Of a DNA stretch of 64,000 bases, positions 20,701 to 26,262 are shown piece by piece; position 1 is the first letter of the stretch, and each line of letters begins with the position of its first letter. Both the position numbers and the translations under genes were made by a program. The stretch is from Gloeocapsa sp. PCC 7428. GTDB lineage: Bacteria; Cyanobacteriota; Cyanobacteriia; Cyanobacteriales; Chroococcidiopsidaceae. Where the stretch lies: contig NC_019746.1 in the NCBI RefSeq assembly GCF_000317555.1, forward strand, positions 1 to 64,000. Reading direction: 5' to 3'. Under the pieces are notes generated by a model that made no database searches, was not told the origin of the DNA, and saw nothing but the letters and a program-made list of their open reading frames with translations.

Positions 20701-22819
20701 TTATGAAAACTATCCGGTCGATGCGACATCACTGCATTCGAGTGCCGGATTGCAAATTGAAAGTGTCAACACGCACGAATGGACGAGTTTCCCGTTAACA
20801 TTGGTTGTCTCTGCGGGTGAAGAATTAACAATCAAGCTAAAATTTGATCGCAGTAGGTTTAGCGATGCGATCGCGCGTTTTCTCGCAAACTTTCAGGTAT
20901 TGCTCGAAGGTATCGCCGCAAATCCCCAACAGCGTTTGGGAGACTTACCAATCCTGACTTTGCATGAACAACAGCTATTGGGAAGCTGGAATTCGACTGC
21001 TATTGAATATCCTACACAGCAATGCATTCATGAATTATTTGTCGCGCAAGTTGAAAAGACACCCGATGCGATTGCGCTTATTTTTAATGAGGCACACCTA
21101 ACTTATCGCGAACTCAATTCTCAAGTCAATCAGCTAGCCACGCAATTGCAAGATTTAGGAGTTTGCGCCGAAGTTTTAGTCGGTGTTTGCTTAGAACGAT
21201 CAGTAGAAATGGTTGTTGCAATCCTTGCGGTTCTCAAAGCTGGCGGTGCATATGTTCCCCTTGACCCACAATTACCGCAAGAACGCCTAGATTTGATTTT
21301 AGCAGATGCGCAAGTTGAAATTATTATTCAAAATTCAGCAACCGGCATCGCGGTAGATGTTAAGGATGGTGATGCGCCAGCATCAATGTTAAGCCACCTA
21401 AATTCCCCAAGTTTGGGGAACTTTGGAAGGTTTGATTCAGATAATAGTATTTATGTGATTTACACATCCGGTTCGACGGGGAAACCTAAAGGTGTCATCA
21501 ACACGCATCGTAGCTTGGTCAATCGGTTGTGTTGGATGCAAGATCGCTATCAACTTACCACAAGCGATCGCGTTTTACAAAAAACTCCTTTTGGTTTTGA
21601 TGTTTCTGTCTGGGAATTCTTTTGGACGCTGTTAAATGGCGCGTGTTTAGTCGTAGCTAAACCAGGGGGACATCAAGATAGTCAATATCTTGCAGATGTG
21701 ATTGCTAAAGAACAAATTACAACGATTCACTTTGTTCCCTCAATGTTGCAAGCTTTTTTGGAAGAACCTGAATTAAATTGTCCTTCGCTTAAATGTGTCT
21801 TTTGTAGCGGCGAAGCTTTGAGTATTGAGTTACAAAATCACTTTTTTACTGTTTTTGATGCTGAACTTCACAACCTTTATGGTCCTACTGAAGCAGCAAT
21901 TGATGTCACTTATTTTGAGTGTACGCCATCACTTAATACTAATTCAGTTCCAATCGGTCGTCCAATCGCTAACACTCAAACTTATATATTGAATTCGCAT
22001 CAACGTCAAGTTCCAATTGGAGTTGCTGGAGAGTTGTATCTTGCAGGCGATAATTTAGCACGCGGTTATTTGAATTTACCTGAGTTAACTGCTGAAAAAT
22101 TTATTCCTAATCCTTTTAGAGATAAGGGAATTGCTTCGATAGAAAGTCGAATTTATAAAACAGGCGATCGCGCGCGTTACTTAAAAGACGGTAACATCGA
22201 ATTTTTAGGACGAATTGATCGTCAAGTCAAACTACGGGGTTTTCGCATCGAACTTGGTGAAATTGAAGCAGTGTTGATGCAGCACTCAAAAGTCCAAACA
22301 AGTGTTGTCGTTGTCAAGGATGAATATTTAGTTGCTTATGTTGTTCCGACTCTTAATTCTGATGTAGCATCTGCTGAAATTCGCACTTTTTTAGAAACAA
22401 AACTGCCACCTTATATGATTCCTACAAGCTTTGTTTTTAGGGAATCATTACCGCTAACACCTAACGGCAAATTGGATCGGCGGGCGTTGGCAATCGATGA
22501 AATCAAACTAGAAGCGCGTAGCGATGTTTTACCACGTAATGATACAGAAAATGCGATCGCCGCAATTTGGCAAGAAGTTTTGCAACTCGAACAAGTAGGA
22601 GTATATGACAATTTTTTTGAACTTGGGGGTAACTCTTTACTCGCAACTCGGATTAATTCGCGGTTGCGTACATCATTTCAATTAGAGTTACCGTTACGCA
22701 GTTTGTTTGAAAAAACCACAATCGCCGCTTTAGCTGAATACATCCAAACCCTACAAATGACGATTAACCAGCTACAAACGCCAGTGACAACGAAAGGACG
22801 CAGGGAGATTGAATTATGA
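11720..22819 (+). CDS. NRPS, three modules: C-A(Gly?)-PCP-C-A(Ala)-PCP-E-C-A(Ser)-PCP
   Basis: Domains by residue: C1 26-470, A1 480-970, PCP1 (Ser1018), C2 1072-1510, A2 1524-2075, PCP2 (Ser2121, in the GGDS form typical before E), E 2171-2604, C3 2630-3080, A3 3097-3590, PCP3 (Ser3639). Pocket residues read DILQIGVIW for A1 (close to the Gly code DILQLGLIW), DLFNNALTY for A2 (Ala) and DVWHFSLID for A3 (Ser). E keeps HHxxxDG, so residue two should be D-Ala. C3 starts with YPLSPMQQG, as expected for a domain accepting a D-residue. C1 (HHIIADYWS) and C2 (HHIAADAWS) lack the motif Gly. Three repeat-derived insertions lie within it (see separate entries). It overlaps both neighbouring genes by 4 bp, so it is cotranscribed and probably translationally coupled. 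Substrates are by-eye predictions. Confidence 0.95.
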   Translation: MTSASSEQKRQLLAKLLQKAHQPQRFLLSFAQRRLWFLDQLQPGSPAYNIPTALHLTGSLDIAALEASLNHLIQRHEILRSRFVAINGEPFVEIHLVTISIPLIDLRSLPPTRQQQQVKIRCQQAAQASFDLTKPPLLRATLLQLSECEYVLLFTMHHIIADYWSMRLFVRELTTIYQGYAAQLPELPIQYVDYAAWQQNWLNSPEKSSQLAYWQAQLADYPPLLELPTDYPRPAVQSFRGARRSFSLDAELSTALKNLSQRQGVTLFMLLLAAFKILLHRYTQQNDVLVGSTIANRNRSEITHLIGLFVNNLVFRTNLAGNPQFHAFLQQVREITLGAYAHQDLPYEYLVEQLQPERNLGYNPLFQVMFILHNTPTQEVKVSNLSLSYLEPEQQTARFDLSLDMYETASGLRGIFEYNTDLFSATTVDRIIGNWQTLLAGIVAHPEQRIGELPLLTSAEQRLLSQWNDTSCEFSSQCVHELFAAQAEKTPDAIAAVFESEQITYRELNARANQLAHHLQAIGVRGDRIGICVKRSINLLIGLLGILKAGATYIPLDPSHPRDRLTFMLEDAAVEVLIQTARSLIQSRTNVYLDDWTQFTKYSRANPPQISAENPAYTIYTSGSTGKPKGVQILHKSLVNLLQSIQEYLQITPNDVLVATTTVVFDIAALELYLPLLIGARVVIASRDTATDGGQLQQCLANTQATVMQSTPATWNLLIDSGWQGNSHLTQIISGGEALMPRLAKQLQARTTQVWNVYGPTETTIWSSIHCVKGRGDKLDDLNLEVIPIGKPLANTQFYVLDGYLQPVPIGVPGELYIGSVGVAQGYLNRLELTAERFIPNPFRKDAISSTENRLYKTGDLVRYRVDGTLEHLGRVDYQVKLRGFRIELDEIAAVLNQHPDVQQAIVVLDNRQTDPRLIAYIVFQSPVAHFELRQFLQTKLPAHMIPAAYVTLDKLPLTPNGKIDRRALPSAEVQLQPNQYIAPRNPIEEILAEIWAETLELAQVGIEDNFFELGGHSLLATRVISQVRRMFGIELPLRRLFETPTIAELALEIATTKSASPLVEITRVDRQEIVLSFAQQRQWFLSQLHPESAFYNIFAALQIDGELDIAILQRSLNEVLARHEVLRTAVRTIEGQPIVQISSTTLEFPLLDLSALPASTQAIQARKIIEQEAQQPFKLDQPPLLRVKLLRLDQSHALLLTLHHIAADAWSMGVLVREIVHLYQAYRHDTPPRLLPLPIQYADFAAWQRQWLQNVQQTQLNYWRQQLQGANALLELPTDYPRPPVQTGRGGKCRFQLSQELSLALKRLSQKAGCTLFMTLIAAFQVLLYRYSDCEDIIVGTAIANRHYPQVEGLIGFFANTLALRTDLSGNPSFAKLLQRVKQVALGAYTHQDLPFEQLIDELQIPRSLSYNPLFQVMFLLQPAAQTLAIEGLNWSLIDTDNATAKFDLTLSMSETSDGLVGNFEYSQDLFAHTTIERMVGHWQTLLAAIAQCPQQQIAQLPLLTESEYQIFISQNPQNVKLDVESFCIHQLFEVQVRANPDAIALVSQSTQITYQELNDRANQLAQYLRRLGVKPETRVGICLERSAELVVGILGILKAGAAYVPLDLAYPQARLNYMLEDAQVSVLIQTTGQINISPLNPRHLLQRGTPHASLLNGGNPRTQQASQRSGSPTLGDFEKNGSSQNSRASKTNHPSTQQRRNCDRAIRIVNFDTDWEIITQESTANLDVEIDLENLAYVIYTSGSTGQPKGVAIAHRNATTLVNWAHDVFSTEEIAGVLASTSICFDLSIFEIFVPLCGGGKVLLAENALQLPDLAAKDAVTLINTVPSAIAQLSTTNAVPQSVQTINLAGEALQRNLVKQLQQHSHLKRILNLYGPTEDTTYSTYAIVESQSPKNPPIGQAIAHTQTYILDRYLQPVPVGVPGELYLGGAGLARGYLNRPELTAEKFIPNPFNNSKSHRLYKTGDRVRYLADGNIEYLGRFDDQVKVRGFRIELGEIETALSQHPVVQQAVAIQNQSSLVAYVVLNFEIDLQQLRQFLRQQLPDYMIPPRIRQLAAIPLTPNGKIDRRALLELDSTEEDRQVVSPQSPQEQILTEIWGQLLGIDTVSVNDNFFALGGDSILAIQLIAKAKAAGLQLSPKQIFQYQTIAELAVVAKTTTVVAQQSPVTGKVPLTPIQHWFFAQNFVDLHHWNQSILLQLDALVTFAAFAHSIRYLLTHHDALRLRFHHTSAWQQTVAGVEDTIPLLYIDLSSLPPQQQESTITSTASQLQTSLDLANGLVRVAFFYLGNRQPHRVLFIVHHLAIDGVSWRILLTDLQTALQQLQVGEAIQLPPKTTSFKHWAEALQTYAESSLQPALAYWQNLPQTILPVDNPDGENTVAQTQTYAIALDVAETQALLHKVPTAYQTQINDVLLTALVQAFTAWTQQQGLLVELEGHGREDLFADIDVSRTVGWFTTLFPIWLSLESDDLDTALKSIKEQLRQIPDRGISYGILRYLKSQLHEIPSAQVRFNYLGQVDQVLASSLLTPAVESPGAVRSQRGKRDVLIEINAIVAAGQLRLDWEYSSAVHHPQTIANVAQQYLIKLRKLIDYCTSPDAGGYTPSDFPQMDLTQAELDERRIYRGRTMMKKDIEDIYPLSPMQQGILFHSLLTPEVGVYVPQVCLTIDNLTNINSFAGAWQTVLQNNASLRTAFRWERRDQPFQVVYRDVELPWQQYDWREEYAQHKLEAFLLQDRQHGFDLKTPPLFRLTLIQLDATRYLLIWTQHHLILDGWSAGLILKEVFDVYHALEAGSDIPKVYRRPYADYIHWLQQQDASAAQAFWEKRLEGFTTPNSCLGNFPQRREPPHGSFRLAIPQSQPYAHEWEEQQISLSASTTKQLKQLSQHHQFTFNTLLQGALAILLSRYCDTDDIVFGATTSGRPPELSHVESMVGLFINTIPVRVQVPDQEFLIPWLQKLQLAQVAAISQYQFTPLLDIQTASEIPKGAALFECILVYENYPVDATSLHSSAGLQIESVNTHEWTSFPLTLVVSAGEELTIKLKFDRSRFSDAIARFLANFQVLLEGIAANPQQRLGDLPILTLHEQQLLGSWNSTAIEYPTQQCIHELFVAQVEKTPDAIALIFNEAHLTYRELNSQVNQLATQLQDLGVCAEVLVGVCLERSVEMVVAILAVLKAGGAYVPLDPQLPQERLDLILADAQVEIIIQNSATGIAVDVKDGDAPASMLSHLNSPSLGNFGRFDSDNSIYVIYTSGSTGKPKGVINTHRSLVNRLCWMQDRYQLTTSDRVLQKTPFGFDVSVWEFFWTLLNGACLVVAKPGGHQDSQYLADVIAKEQITTIHFVPSMLQAFLEEPELNCPSLKCVFCSGEALSIELQNHFFTVFDAELHNLYGPTEAAIDVTYFECTPSLNTNSVPIGRPIANTQTYILNSHQRQVPIGVAGELYLAGDNLARGYLNLPELTAEKFIPNPFRDKGIASIESRIYKTGDRARYLKDGNIEFLGRIDRQVKLRGFRIELGEIEAVLMQHSKVQTSVVVVKDEYLVAYVVPTLNSDVASAEIRTFLETKLPPYMIPTSFVFRESLPLTPNGKLDRRALAIDEIKLEARSDVLPRNDTENAIAAIWQEVLQLEQVGVYDNFFELGGNSLLATRINSRLRTSFQLELPLRSLFEKTTIAALAEYIQTLQMTINQLQTPVTTKGRREIEL
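16634..16830. repeat. Composite palindromic repeat inserted in frame in A2
   Basis: About 65 extra codons lie between the A2 and A3 core motifs of the Ala-specific A domain. The block contains the hairpin CGGGGGAAACCCCCG at 16693-16707, a CCCCAACTTTGGGG palindrome near 16737-16750, and two copies of a CTTGCTTCAACGGGGG-like unit. The frame stays open. Its position matches the insertions at 9441 and 21385. Confidence 0.85.
20216..20272. repeat. Nested palindrome inserted in frame in the third C domain
   Basis: The outer arms GGAAACTT (20228-20235) and AAGTTTCC (20263-20270) enclose an inner stem, CGGAGG (20243-20248) with CCTCCG (20252-20257). It encodes about 19 residues after the FWEKRLEGFTTP segment of the C domain. 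The core matches the repeat family seen at 1316 and 16634. Confidence 0.8.
21385..21432. repeat. Short palindromic repeat inserted in frame in A3
   Basis: The palindrome TTCCCCAAGTTTGGGGAA lies just upstream of the A3 core YTSGSTG of the Ser-specific A domain and adds about 16 residues. It is the third A domain hit at the same loop. Confidence 0.75.
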
Positions 22820-25800
22820 AGATAGATCAGTTACTGGCGCACCTCTACAGTCTCGGTGTCAACCTGTGGCTAGATCGCACCGATCCTACGCAAGTGCGGC
22901 TGCGGTGTAGCGCTCCAGAAGAAGTATTGACGCCGGAACTCAGTAGCCAACTCCAAGCGCGTAAAGTAGAAATTATCGCAATTCTCAATCAAGCGCAATC
23001 CGCTGCAAATCCAATTCCTAACGCAATTCCGCGCACTTCACGTTCAGCGAATATTCCTTTATCTTTTGCCCAATCTAGGTTATGGTTTCTCGAACAACTG
23101 CAACCAGGTAGTTCAACTTATCATATTCCCTGCGCAGTTCGCCTCACAGGATCGCTCGATATTCAAGTATTAACGCAAGTCTTCAATGCAATTATCGATC
23201 GCCATGAAATCCTGCGGACTAATTTTAAAACTATTGACGGACAACCAACGCAGGCGATCGCATCGAGTCGCACCTTGGCGATCAACCAGATCAATCTTTG
23301 TGGACTATCTCCAGCCGAACAACAAACTCAAATTCAACAACAAGCAATCGATGCGGCACAAATACCGTTTGATTTAGAAACAGACATGCTGTTGCGCGTG
23401 CATTTACTTCAACTCGATGCCACAGAACACGTTATTTTATTAACACTGCATCATATCATTGCCGACGGCTGGTCGATTGATGTTCTCATCCACGAATTAG
23501 CAACGCTATACACCGCGTTTTCGCAAGGACAATCGTCACCGTTACTACCATTGCAGATTCAGTATGCTGACTTTGCGGTATGGCAACGCGAATGGTTACA
23601 AGGCAAGGTGTTAGAATCGCAGCTTGCGTATTGGCGAAAACAACTCAGTGGAATATTACCATTACAATTACCGACATTGCCGCGATCGCGCGTCCAGTCG
23701 TTTGACGGTGCGTCGATTTCGTTTAAATTAGGATCGGATCTTACTGAGAAACTTAAAGCGATCGCGCTTACCGCCGATGTAACGCTGTTTGTTGCCTTGC
23801 TCGCAGCATTTAAGATTTTACTTTATCGTTACACCGGACAATCCGAAATTGTTGTTGGTAGTCCAATCGCTAACCGCAACCGGACGGAACTAGAACCATT
23901 AATTGGCTTATTTGTCAATACTTTGGTACTAAAAACCAATTTATCTGGTAATCCCACTTTTTTAGAAGTATTGCAGCAAATTCGTCAAGTCACGTGGGAT
24001 GCTTATGATCGTCAAGATTTACCATTTGAGAAGTTAGTCGAAGAACTGCAACCCGAACGCGATTTAAGCTACAATCCGCTATTTCAAGTTAAATTCCGCC
24101 TAGAAAATGCGCCAACCGAAAAATTAGAAATTCCTGGACTAACTTTAAGTTCGATTCCGCAAGTCACCGCATCTGCCAAATTAGATTTAAGCCTCGATAT
24201 GTACGAAACCCCCGATGGTTTAGTTGGAGGTTTTGAATACAACCGCGACTTATTCGCAGCTACGACAATCAATGCGATCGCTGAACATTTTCAGACATTG
24301 CTAGCAGGAATTGCACATCAACCCACACAAAGAATCAGCGAGTTACCTTTACTCACCCCTGATGAACGCCAGCAAATTTTAGTTGAATGGAATCAGACGC
24401 AAACTCCGTACGCTGATGATTTATGTTTTCATCAATTATTTGAAGCACAAGTCGAGAATCCCGATAGCATCGCCTTAATTTACCGCAATGAGCAAATAAC
24501 TTATCGCGAATTGAATTGCCGCAGCAATCAACTCGCACACTATCTCCAAAAACTAGGCATTAGTCCAGAAACTAGAGTCGCAATTTGTATTGAGCGATCG
24601 CCAGAAATGATCGTTGCGATGTTGGCTGTGATGAAAGCAGGAGGTGCGTATGTTCCCCTCGATCCTGCCTATCCCCAAGAAAGATTAGCGTTTATGCTCC
24701 AAGACGCGCAAGTTGCGGTATTAATCCAAAAGTCAGAAACGATTACGCAAAAACCAGATGCAATTACTGTAATCGATCTCGATAAAGATTGGGAAGCGAT
24801 CGCCGATTTCAGCGACCAAAACCCAACCAGCAATGTTGATACGACAAACCTCGCGTACTTGATCTACACTTCCGGTTCGACAGGAGTTCCCAAAGGAGTA
24901 CTAGTTACTCATCAAGGACTCGTCAATTTAACCGAAGACAAAATCCGCGTTTGCAACGTTCACCCCGATAGCTGCGTCCTTCAGTTTTTCTCCTTTAGCT
25001 TCGATGCTTCCATTCCAGAAATCGTGATGTCACTAGGCTGTGGTGCAAAACTTTGCTTAGCATCACGCGAAGACTTGTATCCAGGCTATCCCCTACTACA
25101 TCTACTCCGCGAACAAGCCGTCACCCACATCACAATCACACCTTCCGCCTTAGCCACACTACCCGTCGAAGAATTACCCGCGCTACAGATGGTATTAGTT
25201 GGTGGTGAAGCACCCTCACCCGAATTAATGCGACGATGGTCACAAGGGCGAAAGTTTATCAATGCCTACGGACCAACCGAGGTAACAGTCAACGCCAGCA
25301 TGGTAGAATGTGGCAACGGTTATCCTTTACAAGCAACACTCCGCCCCAGCGCCAACAAACAACTTTACGTTCTAGATTCGCATTTACAACCAGTACCCAT
25401 CGGCGTTTTAGGTGAACTGCATATCAGTGGAATTGGTTTAGCGCGTGGCTATCTGCATCGACCCGACTTAACTGCCGAAAAATTCATTCCCAATCCTTTT
25501 AGAAAGGAAAAAGATTGTCTTTCCCCAAACAGCCGTCTTTACAAAACTGGTGACTTAGCGTGTTATTTACCCGACGGTAGCATCAAATTATTTGGGCGAA
25601 TCGACGATCAAGTAAAAATTCGTGGTTTTCGCATTGAAGTAGGAGAAATCGAAACACTACTAAACCAATATCCTGGCGTACAAGCAAGCGTTGTCATTGT
25701 ACGAGAAGACGTACCAGGAGATAGACGCTTAGTCGCTTACGTTGTCACCGAATCAGTTTCCACAATCGAACTCCGCCGATTCCTCAAAGAAAAACTCCCC

Positions 25801-26190
25801 GAATACACGATCCCTTCCGCTTTCATTGTCCTTGACACCCTACCACTCACACCCAACGGCAAAATTAATATATCGGCACTTCCACCACCCAACACTTCCA
25901 ACAACCCAGATCAAAAATTCATTCCTCCAAAAACCCAAACACAAACACAACTCGCCGAAATCTTCTGCAAAGTCCTCGAAAAAGAAACAGTAGGAATCGA
26001 AGACGACTTCTTTGAACTCGGAGGACACTCATTACTAGCAACAAAAATGATTAGCCAAATCCTCCAAACCTTCAACATCGAACTAACAGTCATCGACTTA
26101 TTTGAAGCCCCTACTATTACCGAACTAGCCAACCGCATCGAAAACAAAACCCACCAAACCTCAGAAGACCGCGAAGAAATAGAATTCTAA
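22816..26190 (+). CDS. NRPS, one module: docking-C-A-PCP
   Basis: Residues 1-60 resemble a TubC-type N-terminal docking domain and should pair with the C-terminus of the preceding synthetase. Then come C (about 75-510, intact HHIIADGWS), A (about 525-1020) and PCP (Ser1072 in GGHS). The A-domain pocket reads DAPILGAVN by eye, which I cannot match to a known substrate. There is no thioesterase. Chain release is probably by the reductase in the next gene, and this PCP-bound residue is the likeliest target of the adjacent beta-hydroxylase. The start overlaps the previous stop (ATGA). Confidence 0.93.
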   Translation: MKIDQLLAHLYSLGVNLWLDRTDPTQVRLRCSAPEEVLTPELSSQLQARKVEIIAILNQAQSAANPIPNAIPRTSRSANIPLSFAQSRLWFLEQLQPGSSTYHIPCAVRLTGSLDIQVLTQVFNAIIDRHEILRTNFKTIDGQPTQAIASSRTLAINQINLCGLSPAEQQTQIQQQAIDAAQIPFDLETDMLLRVHLLQLDATEHVILLTLHHIIADGWSIDVLIHELATLYTAFSQGQSSPLLPLQIQYADFAVWQREWLQGKVLESQLAYWRKQLSGILPLQLPTLPRSRVQSFDGASISFKLGSDLTEKLKAIALTADVTLFVALLAAFKILLYRYTGQSEIVVGSPIANRNRTELEPLIGLFVNTLVLKTNLSGNPTFLEVLQQIRQVTWDAYDRQDLPFEKLVEELQPERDLSYNPLFQVKFRLENAPTEKLEIPGLTLSSIPQVTASAKLDLSLDMYETPDGLVGGFEYNRDLFAATTINAIAEHFQTLLAGIAHQPTQRISELPLLTPDERQQILVEWNQTQTPYADDLCFHQLFEAQVENPDSIALIYRNEQITYRELNCRSNQLAHYLQKLGISPETRVAICIERSPEMIVAMLAVMKAGGAYVPLDPAYPQERLAFMLQDAQVAVLIQKSETITQKPDAITVIDLDKDWEAIADFSDQNPTSNVDTTNLAYLIYTSGSTGVPKGVLVTHQGLVNLTEDKIRVCNVHPDSCVLQFFSFSFDASIPEIVMSLGCGAKLCLASREDLYPGYPLLHLLREQAVTHITITPSALATLPVEELPALQMVLVGGEAPSPELMRRWSQGRKFINAYGPTEVTVNASMVECGNGYPLQATLRPSANKQLYVLDSHLQPVPIGVLGELHISGIGLARGYLHRPDLTAEKFIPNPFRKEKDCLSPNSRLYKTGDLACYLPDGSIKLFGRIDDQVKIRGFRIEVGEIETLLNQYPGVQASVVIVREDVPGDRRLVAYVVTESVSTIELRRFLKEKLPEYTIPSAFIVLDTLPLTPNGKINISALPPPNTSNNPDQKFIPPKTQTQTQLAEIFCKVLEKETVGIEDDFFELGGHSLLATKMISQILQTFNIELTVIDLFEAPTITELANRIENKTHQTSEDREEIEF

Positions 26191-26262
26191 CCAAAAATCC
26201 CTCCCCAACTTCCTCCTCTGCGTTCTCTGCGCCTCTGTGGTTCGTTCCAAAAAACCTACATT

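Noticed and set aside
26191-26262. CTCTGCGTTCTCTGCGCCTC stretch as a terminator
   Set aside because: It does not form a stem with a U-run and looks like a widespread cyanobacterial spacer repeat; similar text occurs near 34565.
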